64,000 bases of DNA from G963662265 sp963668545 (GCA_963668545.1 OY764868.1:2170001-2234000); one strand, 5' to 3'. Shown: positions 43,000-52,533, numbered from the stretch's first letter. Notes: generated by a model from the letters alone, not told the origin. Numbers and translations are program-made.

Positions 43000-44388
43000 C
43001 TAAACCTGACTGCTCTTTGCAGCCCTGTCATAATCAAGTCCTACCGCTTTGAGTATTGCAGTGAGAATGAAATTAAAAGGCTTGTTGAAATGGGGCAGGA
43101 AATAAACATCAGTAAATGCTATCTCGGTGAGTGTCAGTTCCTTCTGGATCGCCAGGGCAAGATAGTATATAACTTCTGTGTGGTTGATATCACCTTTTGA
43201 GCCGATCTGGGCTCCAAGAAGACGGTATGTTTTACTGTCGTAAACAAGTTTAATTCTTGTAATTCCATACTCATTCATAAACTCAGGCCTGTCCGCATCT
43301 TCAATAAAACTTGAAGCAACATCAAAACCTGCAGCCCTGCCTGCTGCTTCACTCATTCCGGTACTTGCAAGATTGTTTCCGAAAACACAGATGGCATTGG
43401 TCCCTGCCACACTTTTTATATCAACACCCTTTATGCCGTTTACTGCAAAGGCTGCTGCGAGCCCTGTTTTGACAGCATTGGTTGCAAGAGCAACCTGAAG
43501 GTGCTTCCTGTATGCTGCATGGTATATGGCGACAGCATCCCCTATCGCATATACATCGGGAATACTTGTTTCCATTGTTTCTGTTACAAGAAGTGCACCG
43601 TTCGGGGTTTTTTCAGCAGCTGGAAGAAGTTCTGTATTCGGTTTGAATCCTATGCTTTTAATTACAAGATCAGCAGGATATTCTCCTTTATCAGTAACAA
43701 CTGCCTTTACTTTTCCGTTTTCCCCCCTGAAATCAACTACCTTTTCTCCAAGGGAAAGTGTAATTCCCGAATTCCTTATATCATCCTCAAGAATATCGGT
43801 AAATTCTGTATCAAAATACCTTGGTATCACCCTCTTTTCGAAATCAATCAGTGTAACCTTTTTCCCCTTTATCCTGTATGCTTCAGCAAGCTCAATACCT
43901 ATATAGCCTGCCCCGATAACAGCCACACTTTCTATATCAGGGCTGTCCGCCTTCCTGATCAGCTCCTCGGCATGCTGGTAAAGTTTGCAGAGCATGACAT
44001 TTTCAAGATCAGCATTTTCTTCAGGTATTCCAGGTATATCAACAGGCCAGGAACCAGCCGCATAAATCAGCTTGTCATAGCTGTCTTCCCTTATATCGCC
44101 TGTATTCAGGTCTTTTATCAGCAATGTTTTAGCCTCTGTATCTATTGAAATCACATCATGTTCCATAAATACATTTGCACCCATATCTTCAAGCCTGACC
44201 TGATCGCAGTAAAAAAGATCTCCCGGATTTTTGACTGTTCCCCCTACAGCAAGTGCAATCCCGCAACCGAGGAATGATATATTTGAATTTCTGTCATAAG
44301 CATTTATTTCAAGGCGGGGATTCTGGGCAAGCAATGTTCTGATTGCAGATGTCCCTGCATGGTTTATTCCTACTACTACAACTTTCAT
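43000..44388 (-). CDS. NADH oxidase / CoA-disulfide reductase-family flavoprotein
   Basis: A 462-residue pyridine-nucleotide disulfide oxidoreductase. FAD site: VVVVGINHAGTSAIRTLL. Single redox Cys in the peroxide/NADH oxidase position: ISFLGCGIALAVGG (Cys42-like). NADH site: VAVIGAGYIGIELAEAYRIK. C-terminal FAD contact: PDVYAIGDAVAIYH. The dimer domain ends the chain. This matches water-forming NADH oxidases (Nox) of anaerobes, though CoA-disulfide reductases look similar. It would remove oxygen while recycling NAD+. The start is at MKVVVVGINH, with AGGTGA before it. Confidence 0.88.
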   Translation of the reverse strand: MKVVVVGINHAGTSAIRTLLAQNPRLEINAYDRNSNISFLGCGIALAVGGTVKNPGDLFYCDQVRLEDMGANVFMEHDVISIDTEAKTLLIKDLNTGDIREDSYDKLIYAAGSWPVDIPGIPEENADLENVMLCKLYQHAEELIRKADSPDIESVAVIGAGYIGIELAEAYRIKGKKVTLIDFEKRVIPRYFDTEFTDILEDDIRNSGITLSLGEKVVDFRGENGKVKAVVTDKGEYPADLVIKSIGFKPNTELLPAAEKTPNGALLVTETMETSIPDVYAIGDAVAIYHAAYRKHLQVALATNAVKTGLAAAFAVNGIKGVDIKSVAGTNAICVFGNNLASTGMSEAAGRAAGFDVASSFIEDADRPEFMNEYGITRIKLVYDSKTYRLLGAQIGSKGDINHTEVIYYLALAIQKELTLTEIAFTDVYFLPHFNKPFNFILTAILKAVGLDYDRAAKSSQV

Positions 44389-44540
44389 CTCGTCACCTCT
44401 TATCAATAATAATTCTTATTTAGAATAACAATATTCATTTAGATTGTCCAGTCTTTCTTAGACTATTCTAATTTATTGAAATGTTATTAATATATAGAAG
44501 AAAGCTATTACCAAACGGATAATCAAACAGGGAAAAGGAC

Positions 44541-45668
44541 TTATTTTACAGCCCTGATTATTGAAAATTTTTTATTGGTACGGACAATATTCACTTTTTT
44601 AAAGAGCCTCAGAAGCTGCTTCTCATATCCGAGATGGATGTTTGCAACAACAAACAGCTCCCCCCCTTTTTTAAGGGTTTTAAAACTTTCCCTGAACATC
44701 TTTACAGCAGTAGAAGTTGAAAGGCTGTGACTTGAATGAAACGGGGGATTGCATAAAATCACATCTGCTGATGATTCACTAATTCCCTCGAGGGAATCTT
44801 TCCGGAGGAACTCAGCCCTCCCTTTTAGTCCGTTTTTTTCAAATGATTCTTTTGCAGACTTAAGGGCAAGGTATGATTCATCTGTACATATTACAGCAGA
44901 TTCCTTCCATAACAGCGCTGCCTTTAGCGCAAAAATTCCGTCACCGCATGCAAGATCTATTACAACACTGCTGTTCTTTACCCTCGGAAAATTGGACATC
45001 ATGAATGCAGCTCCGGGATCAACCCGCCCGAATGAAAAAAGACCGGGATAATTGATTAGTTCAAAATCCTCATATGCCGGTTTTATACTGACAGGATAAC
45101 TGTTCTTCTCAGTGACAGAACCTCCGGTTTTTCCGGTAACAAGCCGGGCCTTTTTCCATGCAAGGGAAGTTCTGATATCTTTCAGATAATGTTCAAAAAG
45201 AGATACTGTTGAGCTGTGAATATTCCTTGACATTTCTGCTGCAATAACCTGTATTCCGGGAGGGAAGCTTGAAGATATGTACTGAAGCTGATATTCAAGA
45301 TAATTAAGGCTTTTGGGAATTTTTATAAGTATCCGCGATATTTTATCCTCAGGGATTTCATCAGGATTAAGAAAATCAATATTATCAGTTTCAATATTAT
45401 TTTCCAGTATATTGTTTCTGCAGTTTTTTTCCGCGCACAGTGAATCACCCTGAAAGCTGACTTTAAACTCTGCCATCAGGGGAATGGAAAGCGCTCCGTA
45501 GCTGTCATTCAGAACAAGTATATTAGAACCTTTTTCCGGAGGGTTTTCTGCAAAATTATTCAGTATATATGAATCTGCCGAACTCCAGCCCTGAAGAGTT
45601 CTGTTTGTCTCTTCTTTTTCCCTGTTGATAGTTGTATACCCGAAAGGGGTTTCAAAAATGTTTTCCAT
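44541..45668 (-). CDS. rRNA (guanine-N2)-methyltransferase, RlmG/RsmC type
   Basis: A 375-residue two-lobed methyltransferase. The N-terminal lobe is a degenerate methyltransferase fold (about 1-190). The C-terminal lobe is active: LFSFGRVDPGAAFMMSNFP is the typical linker, VIDLACGDGIFALKAAL the SAM motif, and VILCNPPFHSSHS the NPPF catalytic motif with the His typical of this group. RlmG makes m2G1835 in 23S rRNA and RsmC m2G1207 in 16S rRNA; the sequence leans to RlmG. It follows bcp by 3 bp, so the two form an operon. Confidence 0.85.
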   Translation of the reverse strand: MENIFETPFGYTTINREKEETNRTLQGWSSADSYILNNFAENPPEKGSNILVLNDSYGALSIPLMAEFKVSFQGDSLCAEKNCRNNILENNIETDNIDFLNPDEIPEDKISRILIKIPKSLNYLEYQLQYISSSFPPGIQVIAAEMSRNIHSSTVSLFEHYLKDIRTSLAWKKARLVTGKTGGSVTEKNSYPVSIKPAYEDFELINYPGLFSFGRVDPGAAFMMSNFPRVKNSSVVIDLACGDGIFALKAALLWKESAVICTDESYLALKSAKESFEKNGLKGRAEFLRKDSLEGISESSADVILCNPPFHSSHSLSTSTAVKMFRESFKTLKKGGELFVVANIHLGYEKQLLRLFKKVNIVRTNKKFSIIRAVK

Positions 45669-45671
45669 ATA

Positions 45672-46133
45672 TTAAGCTTTCAGCACTTTCATGGCTTTGG
45701 GAACTGTGTCTTTGGGACTTACCTTATACCAGCACTCTTGAATCATTCCCTCTTCATCTATGAGAAAAGATGAACGTATTATTCCCATGAATGACTTTCC
45801 GTAGAGTTTCTTTTCTCCCCAGACACCGTAGCTTTCTGCTGCTGTTTTCTCTTCATCGCAGAGAAGATTGAAATCAAGACTGTATTTTTCTGAAAACTTC
45901 TTCTGTTTTTCAGGGCTGTCCGGGCTTATCCCTATCACATCCACACCCAGAGCTGAAAAATCAGGAAGAGATTCCTGAACATTGCAGGACTGTGCAGTAC
46001 ATCCGGGTGTGCTTGCTTTGGGATAAAAATATACAAAAAGTTTCTTTCCTCTGTAATCTTCTGAACTGATTATTTTACCGTCCTGATTTTTCAGTCTGAA
46101 AACAGGGGCCCTGTTTCCTTTTACAAGCTTCAT
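45672..46133 (-). CDS. bcp: Peroxiredoxin, Bcp/PrxQ type
   Basis: A 153-residue thioredoxin-dependent thiol peroxidase. The active site is YFYPKASTPGCTAQSCNVQE: peroxidatic Cys and, five residues on, the resolving Cys, the atypical two-Cys arrangement of PrxQ. The common TPGCT core is preserved. It reduces hydrogen and organic peroxides in the cytoplasm. GGAGG lies ahead of the start. The promoter region contains TATAAT and a palindrome. Confidence 0.94.
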   Translation of the reverse strand: MKLVKGNRAPVFRLKNQDGKIISSEDYRGKKLFVYFYPKASTPGCTAQSCNVQESLPDFSALGVDVIGISPDSPEKQKKFSEKYSLDFNLLCDEEKTAAESYGVWGEKKLYGKSFMGIIRSSFLIDEEGMIQECWYKVSPKDTVPKAMKVLKA

Positions 46134-46158
46134 CTCTAAACCTCCGGATAATTATAGA

Positions 46159-46170
46159 ACTGTTAACAGT
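46159..46170 (-). promoter_or_regulatory. Palindrome beside the bcp -10 box
   Basis: ACTGTTAACAGT, a 12-bp perfect palindrome, lies just upstream of a TATAAT on the minus strand (46151-46156 read in reverse), that is, in the -35/-10 spacer of bcp. It could be the site of a redox regulator; it does not match the PerR, OxyR or Rex consensus. Confidence 0.4.
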
Positions 46171-46303
46171 GATTCCTGCTGCTTATTATTCTCTTTTCCT
46201 GTACCAGGAATATTTAACATTAAACTATATACATAAACAGCTTCAGTCAAGAAATAAAAATTTTCTCCTGTCTCTCTGTACTTTTTTATTCCCCATCTGC
46301 CTG

Positions 46304-48940
46304 TCATATATCCTTGTCAAGGATTTCCCTTATCTTGTCTGCAATATCATTTTTTCTTAACGGTTTAAAGAGAAATCCTTTAAAACCTGATGATAATGCC
46401 TTCTCCTCATCAACAGTGCTGCTGTACCCTGTACAGAGTATTACCGGGATATCTTTCCGTATTTCCATTATTTTCATCCCGAGTTCATAACCTGTCATTT
46501 CAGGCATTGTCTGGTCAGTAATAACAATATCATACTTTCCGCTTTCATTTCTGAATATCTCATATGCTGTCCTGCTGTCTGTAAAGGAATCAACCCTGTA
46601 TCCCATCTTCTCAAGCATTTCCTTCATCATCCTGCTAATCAGTTCCTCATCATCTACAAACAGGATCCTTTCGCTGCCTTTGTTTTTCACAACAGCCCTT
46701 TCGTCAGAAACATTACTCACTTCATCATATAATTCAGGCAGGTAAATCCTGAAAAGAGAACCTTTCGAAGGGGATGATTCAACATATATGCATCCGTTAT
46801 GGTCTTCTATTATTCCGTAAACAACAGCAAGACCCATTCCTGTCCCCTCACCAACATCCTTTGTTGTATAGAAAGGATCGAAAATATATATCAATTCTTT
46901 TTCAGGAATTCCTTTTCCGTTATCTTCAACTGTTATCACAGAATACTGCCCGGGAATACATTCTTTATTGATACACTGGAATCCTGTTTCTATTTTTTCC
47001 TCTTTCAGTGAAATCGATACAACTCCCTTTTCTCCGACAGCATGAAGTGAATTTGTTGCAAGATTCATAATCACCTCATGTATTCTGTCCGGATCAGCAT
47101 TTACGCAGAACCTTCCCTCTGAAATATCTGTTTCAATATCAACAGAAGAGGGGAATGTGGCTTTAAGAAGCTCAACAACTTCCCTGACGACAGGTTCAAG
47201 ATATACACTCTTTTTAACTTCTACCTTGTATCTGCTGAAAGATAGAATCCTGTTTATAAGAGCCTTTGCCCTCTCCCCGGCAGAAATTATTTTTTCAAGG
47301 TTCTGATGTATTTTCCCTGTATCATCATCTATCCCGAGAGAAAGATCAGCATATCCTATGACGGCAGAAAGAATATTGTTGAAATCATGCGCAATCCCAC
47401 CCGCAAGATATCCTATTGCTTCCATCTTTTCGCTTCTGCGGATCTGTTTCTCAAGATTTATCTGGTCTGAAACATCACGCCTCAGTACAATATAGTTTTT
47501 CACCTTTCCAGATGAATCAGTTACAGGAGTAACAACTGTATCTTCCGTATAACAGGAACCGTCTTTCCTGATATTCTGCATACGCCCCTTCCAGAGCTTT
47601 TTCCCTTTAACAGTTTTTATCATTTCCCTGAATGTTTCCATATCTTCAATACTGTATACAGGTTTGAAAAAATTGCTGCCAGTCATCTCCTGCTTGCTCC
47701 AGCCGGATATTTTTTCACAGGATGAATTGACATACTGTATCTCACCTATCCTGTTTGTTATTATTACTGCATCTGAGGCCTGCTCTATGGCCGAAAGGAG
47801 GATTTCCTTTTCCTCCTCGGCTTTTTTTCTTTCAGTAATATCCATGACTGTACCGATAAAATATGATGGTATTCCTTTTTTATCCCTGATCAGATTCGCA
47901 TCCAGAAGTCCGTATACTGTTTTTCCGTTTTTATGAATAAAACTCTTTTCGAGCCTGAAATAATCAATCTCGCCTTTCGCCAGAGACTTCTGCAGCCTGA
48001 GATTTTCCTCAAGGATCTCGGGATGTGTAATATCTCTCAGATGGGCACCTATAAGCTCATCCTCGCTGTAGCCAAGCATGCTGCAGTATGAATTATTGGC
48101 CCTGATAATTCTGAAATCAAGCGAGACAAGGGCAATTCCTGCTGAAATATTCTGATAGATCTGCCGGAAAAGGTTTTTACCTTTTATCACATCATCTATT
48201 GATTCCCTGACCAGAAGATTCTTACAGACATTTCCTGTACCTGGTTTAAAGAGGTCCATATCATTTTCAGAAATTTTATCCGGGGAATTGAACACGGCAT
48301 TTCCCTTTTTTCTTTGTTTATTATCAAAGGGCTGACAGCGGGCAAATAATCGCAACCCTTTTTCCAGCTCATTATCAAAAATTTCGAGTATACTGTCACT
48401 GAACCGGTTTTTATCTTTCAATTTTTCAGTTAAAGCTGCAACAGATATTTTTTTTGAAAAATCATACAGTAGATATGCCTGTTTGTTGAAACTCTTTAAA
48501 TCAATAACAGGTATTTCATCAAATTCCTGCAGCATTATATCAGGGTCTTCACCAATATCCCCGGCATATCTTATTATCTGTTCATGTTTAATTGTATCAT
48601 CCCTGATCTGCCCTATAAGCCAGTTTGCAATATGCTTTTCCGACGCATAAATGGGAGCACCGGCCGCATAAAGACCTGCACTCAGGCATTTGTACACAGC
48701 CGGCCCTTTTAAAGACTTTGAAGCAATTACTGAATCAGACAGCCTGCATTTTTCATTTCCAATTTTGTTTGAGCGTATCCTCCTGCAGAAACTGCAGAAT
48801 CTGCTGGGACGGGTTATAGGATTTCCCTTCGGATCGGTAATAATGGAAGCAATACCGGATGCATCTGAAAACCGGTCCTGTAATTTTTGTATTTCACTTA
48901 TATCAAATAAATCCATAAACTTTATATTCATGATCTTCAT
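46304..48940 (-). CDS. Hybrid histidine kinase with PocR, PAS and receiver domains
   Basis: An 878-residue cytoplasmic sensor without membrane segments. PocR ligand domain about 10-165 with conserved Cys (RFCSFCRRI, NEKCRLSD, YKCLSAGLYAAGAPI); two PAS domains about 260-375 and 375-495 (ISAGIALVSLDFRIIRANNS; DAVIITNRIGEIQYVNSSCE); phosphoacceptor helix GGIAHDFNNILSAVIGYADL; ATPase about 600-730 with NLATNSLHA, DNGKGIPE and GEGTGMGLAVVYGI; C-terminal receiver about 755-875 with phospho-Asp in VITDQTMPEMTG. PocR domains are thought to bind hydrocarbon-type ligands such as propanediol. The start is uncertain (48940, 48931 or 48916), since a TATAAT overlaps the first ATG. Confidence 0.92.
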   Translation of the reverse strand: MKIMNIKFMDLFDISEIQKLQDRFSDASGIASIITDPKGNPITRPSRFCSFCRRIRSNKIGNEKCRLSDSVIASKSLKGPAVYKCLSAGLYAAGAPIYASEKHIANWLIGQIRDDTIKHEQIIRYAGDIGEDPDIMLQEFDEIPVIDLKSFNKQAYLLYDFSKKISVAALTEKLKDKNRFSDSILEIFDNELEKGLRLFARCQPFDNKQRKKGNAVFNSPDKISENDMDLFKPGTGNVCKNLLVRESIDDVIKGKNLFRQIYQNISAGIALVSLDFRIIRANNSYCSMLGYSEDELIGAHLRDITHPEILEENLRLQKSLAKGEIDYFRLEKSFIHKNGKTVYGLLDANLIRDKKGIPSYFIGTVMDITERKKAEEEKEILLSAIEQASDAVIITNRIGEIQYVNSSCEKISGWSKQEMTGSNFFKPVYSIEDMETFREMIKTVKGKKLWKGRMQNIRKDGSCYTEDTVVTPVTDSSGKVKNYIVLRRDVSDQINLEKQIRRSEKMEAIGYLAGGIAHDFNNILSAVIGYADLSLGIDDDTGKIHQNLEKIISAGERAKALINRILSFSRYKVEVKKSVYLEPVVREVVELLKATFPSSVDIETDISEGRFCVNADPDRIHEVIMNLATNSLHAVGEKGVVSISLKEEKIETGFQCINKECIPGQYSVITVEDNGKGIPEKELIYIFDPFYTTKDVGEGTGMGLAVVYGIIEDHNGCIYVESSPSKGSLFRIYLPELYDEVSNVSDERAVVKNKGSERILFVDDEELISRMMKEMLEKMGYRVDSFTDSRTAYEIFRNESGKYDIVITDQTMPEMTGYELGMKIMEIRKDIPVILCTGYSSTVDEEKALSSGFKGFLFKPLRKNDIADKIREILDKDI

Positions 48941-48965
48941 TATAGCACAATTTTTTTATTTAAAA

Positions 48966-48994
48966 ACAAAAAACCCCGGGACAGAATCCCGGGG
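48966..48994 (-). terminator. Rho-independent terminator of the transaldolase-family gene
   Basis: CCCCGGGA/TCCCGGGG with a 5-nt loop. On the minus strand a T-rich run follows, so it ends transcripts coming from 49077-52533. Confidence 0.9.
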
Positions 48995-49076
48995 CAATAG
49001 ACATAGTTTAATGCATTTATTTTCTACTTTCCAATTCACAGAATATGCAGTTATGGAAAACAAATAATTTATTTAA

Positions 49077-50255
49077 TTAAACAAACTTTCCTACGAAGTC
49101 GATCATGTCGTTTGTAGCCTGTGCAAATACAGCTGCATTTTCCTTGAGTGAAGTGATTTCGTTGAACTGTTCAACTGCAAAACCGTCTTCTTCATAACCG
49201 TTAACAAAGTAGGGAACCTGCATGAGTTTGTTCATTGTTTCCTTGTTAAGATCTCTGTCCCAGCCGTTAGGTACTTCCCTGTTTCTGTAGTGGTAGAGAA
49301 CATCTCCGATCATATCGGGAGGACATGTAAATACCATAGGAGCACCAGCGAACATGTCAACATGTGGATAGAATACGTTGCCTTCAAAATCAACATGTTT
49401 TCTTGCTGAACACATGAGCATTTTAAGAGGAAGTTTTCTTTCTTCGATCAGCTGAATTGATCTTTTCATTACAGCCATTGAAGCTTCTCTTATTTCAAGA
49501 GGGCTTATGTCCATGTTGTTTTTGTTGATATATCCTCTGAGTGCAGCGGAATCTTCGAATCGGCCTGACATCTGTGTAATAACAGCTCTCCATCCGTGTC
49601 TTTCCTTGCCGCTCTTTCTGTGCTCGGTAATACCGTCAGTAACAGCATGTGCAACAGCCATTATCTGAGGTACGCAGAAACATGTAGTAGCGTTGGTTGC
49701 AATACCTTTTGAAGCAAGATATTTGAATACAGGAATACCTGCTGTTGAAGCGGGTATTTTAACCATTACGTTGGGAGCAAGTGAAGCAAGTTCGTCAGCC
49801 ATTTCCTTCATTGCTGCTTCATCTTTGATAAGGTTTGGATCAACCTGGCCAGAGATATGACCGAGTTTACCGTTTGATGCTTCAAAAAGAGGAAGGAATT
49901 TTTCTGCTCCCCTTTTTACAGTTTCCATGTAAACTTCTCTGAAAAGACCGTACTGTGATCTCCCTTTGTAGCTTTTTCTTTTTTCCTTGATGATTTCAAC
50001 CCACTCATCAGTTCTTTTCTGAAGAACTGCCCATGAAAGAGGAGGATTGGTTGTACAGCCCCTGAAAGCCCAGTCTTTTACAGGTGCATCAAGAAACATG
50101 CCGTTTACTTCATCAAGGAACCATTTCTGATCTTCCTTGGGAAGCTTTTTCACGTAATCATTTACAAAGTTAGGCCATACAAGAGGTGAGGAATCCCACC
50201 AGATTTCTGTTTCAGGATTTATTTTCTGAATTCGTCTCCAAACGTTTTCCAACAT
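49077..50255 (-). CDS. Transaldolase-family protein
   Basis: 392 residues with a transaldolase-like TIM barrel. The opening EIWWDSSPLVWPNFVNDYVK has the strand-1 Asp region, FRGCTTNPPLSW is the TTNP motif, ISGQVDP follows, and the Schiff-base lysine is in NVMVKIPASTAGIPV. TNATTCFCVPQIMA and MLMCSARKH complete the barrel. It is longer than TalB (about 317) and diverged, so the substrate may not be sedoheptulose-7-phosphate. Codon choice is that of a well-expressed gene, and AAGGAG lies before the ATG. Third member of the GntR/aminotransferase cluster. Confidence 0.85.
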   Translation of the reverse strand: MLENVWRRIQKINPETEIWWDSSPLVWPNFVNDYVKKLPKEDQKWFLDEVNGMFLDAPVKDWAFRGCTTNPPLSWAVLQKRTDEWVEIIKEKRKSYKGRSQYGLFREVYMETVKRGAEKFLPLFEASNGKLGHISGQVDPNLIKDEAAMKEMADELASLAPNVMVKIPASTAGIPVFKYLASKGIATNATTCFCVPQIMAVAHAVTDGITEHRKSGKERHGWRAVITQMSGRFEDSAALRGYINKNNMDISPLEIREASMAVMKRSIQLIEERKLPLKMLMCSARKHVDFEGNVFYPHVDMFAGAPMVFTCPPDMIGDVLYHYRNREVPNGWDRDLNKETMNKLMQVPYFVNGYEEDGFAVEQFNEITSLKENAAVFAQATNDMIDFVGKFV

Positions 50256-50528
50256 ATTTTTCTCCTTTAAGATACTTCCTGGCCTGTTACAGCCGGAAAT
50301 AAATACTGATGATTTTAAAAACTTTTTAAAAATCCGTTAGCCTCGCCTTCCGGATACTTTCCAAATCCGGAAGTTAAATTAAACCGGCCGCACCAGGCAG
50401 CCGGTCTGTTTTTCCCCCTAAATTATAGAGGGGCCTTCTTATTTCGGTTAATTCCTTATAAACATCCTGAAAACTCTTCGAGTTTTCTGTTTCAATGGGT
50501 GAATACAGGAATCGTATATATAGATTCC
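50256..50528 (-). other. Hairpin-rich intercistronic region
   Basis: 273 bp between the aminotransferase and transaldolase genes hold at least four inverted repeats: 50347-50354/50366-50373 (8 bp), 50383-50388/50400-50405 (6 bp), 50469-50476/50480-50487 (8 bp, 3-nt loop) and 50507-50513/50523-50529 (7 bp, touching the stop codon). None has a strong T-run on the minus strand, so read-through with processing or stabilisation is plausible. Confidence 0.55.
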
Positions 50529-51638
50529 TTATTTAGCGCAGTATTCTTTAACTGCTTCAACCATTGCTTTGTTGTCTTCTTCAAGACCGATAGTAATTCT
50601 GAACCATCCGTCTCTTCCATACATTGCTGCCTGGTTTCTGAGGATGATTTTGCATTTATCTTCAACATACTGAACAATATCTTCACCGACTTTACCTGTA
50701 TCAGTAGCATCAAAGAGAATGTAGTTTGCATATGTTTCAAATACAATCATGCCGGGGATTTTGCCGAGTTCTTCAGAAATCCATTTGGCCTGAGCATTTG
50801 TAAAATCAACTCTTTCCTGAAGTGCTTTTGTGTCGCAGAAAGCAGCGTAAGCAGCCCAGAGAGCGATTGTTGAGATGTTCCATGGAATAAGAGTTGCAGA
50901 AATCTGTTTGATTACTTCTGAATCAGCAAGCATATAGCCGAACCTGACACCTGCAATACCATATGCTTTTGACATAGTTCTTGTGACCATAACATTCTTG
51001 TACTCTTTGGTAAGATTAACCATTGATTTTCCAAGACCTGCGTATTCGATGTATGCTTCATCAACTACAAGAGGAACACCTGTATCAGCAACTTTTCTGA
51101 AAGCTTCTTCGCCCATAAAGTTACCTGTCGGGTTGTTGGGGTTTGCAATTACAATGATTTTTGTTTTAGGTGTAATAGCTGCAATGATTGCATCCGGATC
51201 AAACTTCATCTGCTTGTCTTCATATTTCATGGGGACAGAAACAAGTTTTCCTCCGTTTACAGTACATCTGAGTTTGTAGATACCGAAACATGGTGTGTGC
51301 TGGATAACTTCTTCGCCCTGACCAGCCTGAAGAAAACTTCTCCAGATCATGTCATATACTTCTGATGAACCATTACCGAGAAGTACGTTTTCAGGACCTG
51401 CAAGACCGTTGATTTCTGCAATTTTAGCTCTTGTCACAGTTCCCTGGTCTGCATAGATATGACCTTTGTGAGCATATTCGTTAATTGCTTTTACAACTGA
51501 ATCTGCCGGTGGAAAAGGGTTCTCGTTTGACATCATTCTGTGAAGTGATTCATCTTTCCAAGCTTTTTCAATATGCGGAGAGATGTACATCGGTACGCCC
51601 TTGATCCATGGTACAAAATAATCTTCCATCTTTTTCAT
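50529..51638 (-). CDS. Histidinol-phosphate aminotransferase-like class I/II aminotransferase
   Basis: A 369-residue PLP enzyme of fold type I. SNENPFPPADSVVKAINEY opens the HisC-like pattern; GNGSSEVYDMIWRSFL, IANPNNPTGNFMGEE (PLP Asn), VVDEAYIEYAG (PLP Asp) and TRTMSKAYGIAGVRFGY (Schiff-base Lys) follow, and the conserved Arg lies in WFRITIG. Other his genes are absent here and the neighbours are a GntR regulator and a transaldolase-family gene, so it may act on another amino acid or aminosugar phosphate. AAGGAG stands 7 nt before the ATG. Confidence 0.87.
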   Translation of the reverse strand: MKKMEDYFVPWIKGVPMYISPHIEKAWKDESLHRMMSNENPFPPADSVVKAINEYAHKGHIYADQGTVTRAKIAEINGLAGPENVLLGNGSSEVYDMIWRSFLQAGQGEEVIQHTPCFGIYKLRCTVNGGKLVSVPMKYEDKQMKFDPDAIIAAITPKTKIIVIANPNNPTGNFMGEEAFRKVADTGVPLVVDEAYIEYAGLGKSMVNLTKEYKNVMVTRTMSKAYGIAGVRFGYMLADSEVIKQISATLIPWNISTIALWAAYAAFCDTKALQERVDFTNAQAKWISEELGKIPGMIVFETYANYILFDATDTGKVGEDIVQYVEDKCKIILRNQAAMYGRDGWFRITIGLEEDNKAMVEAVKEYCAK

Positions 51639-51783
51639 TTCTTTTCTCCTTACCTATATATATCTATATAATTTGGCTGCCGCCTTTTTTAGAAGCCCTG
51701 ATTAAACAGATTCTTTTCAATAAACTTTTTTCGTTGCATTCAGTGGTTTTTTAATGATATTTATCTGTTTGTTCCCAATATAA

Positions 51784-52533
51784 CTAATGCGTATAGCTGC
51801 CTGTTTCCACCTGAAACAGATACCTGTCGCCCCGGTAATATGAGTGCAGTACTTCAAGACACTCATCTTTGGAGTTGTATGCCCGGCTTTTATAAAACAT
51901 GCATGGGATGTCCCGTGATATTTTAAGTCTTGATGCAATCTCCTTGGAAGGCCTTACAGACTGAAGAGTCCTTACTGAATGATCAAGGTCAGCTTCAAAA
52001 GAATCGATGAGAAGCTTGTACATTGACCCTGTTATTTCCATATCAAGAAGCCGTCCGAACCTGCTGAAAGAATAATACTGTATTTCGTATACAAAAGGTG
52101 TTTTGTCTGCAATTCTGATTCGCTCGATCTTTACGGCAAAATCACCGTCCTTGATGTTAAGAATTGCAGCTATTTCAGCGGGTGGTGTAATTCTTTCCTG
52201 GGAAATGATTACATCATCGGCAACTATCCCTTCCCTGGCATCAAGTTCAAAGTCATCTATAAAGCTTGTTAGCTTGCCAAGCTGCCTTACAGGGGCCAGA
52301 GGTTTCTTTCGGCGGACAAATGTGCCGACCCCCTTCTGTTTTTCAAGAAGTCCCTGCTGTACCATTACAGATATTGCGTGTCTGATTGTGTTTCTGTTGA
52401 GCTGAAATTTTTCGGCCAGTTCCCCTTCTGAAGGAAGTTTTGAGCCTACCTCATATTCCGAGGTCTGAAGCATATTTTCTATCCAGTTTGCTACCTGTAA
52501 ATACATTGGTACAGGATTATCTCTATCTACCAT
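51784..52533 (-). CDS. GntR-family regulator, HutC/UTRA type
   Basis: A 249-residue repressor. The winged helix at 1-75 contains KLPSEGELAEKFQLNRNTIR and VGTFVRRKKP; the UTRA effector domain at about 95-240 contains FAVKIERIRIADKTPFVYEI and CMFYKSRAYN. It probably controls itself and the two downstream enzyme genes. Both its own upstream region (TAGGTAGACAGGTAG) and that of the aminotransferase gene (ATAGGTA within an AT-repeat) share a TAGGTA core that might be its target. The ligand is likely a sugar phosphate or amino acid by family habit. Confidence 0.9.
   Translation of the reverse strand: MVDRDNPVPMYLQVANWIENMLQTSEYEVGSKLPSEGELAEKFQLNRNTIRHAISVMVQQGLLEKQKGVGTFVRRKKPLAPVRQLGKLTSFIDDFELDAREGIVADDVIISQERITPPAEIAAILNIKDGDFAVKIERIRIADKTPFVYEIQYYSFSRFGRLLDMEITGSMYKLLIDSFEADLDHSVRTLQSVRPSKEIASRLKISRDIPCMFYKSRAYNSKDECLEVLHSYYRGDRYLFQVETGSYTH

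Noticed and set aside
43501..44148. Plus-strand open frame of 215 codons opposite the NADH oxidase-type gene
   Set aside because: It lies wholly antisense to a well-conserved flavoprotein, has a Cys/Phe/Tyr-rich composition typical of antisense frames, and has no ribosome-binding site.
44400..44520. Rex or PerR operator ahead of the NADH oxidase-type gene
   Set aside because: Several 5-bp inverted repeats occur in this AT-rich stretch, but none fits the known Rex or PerR consensus.
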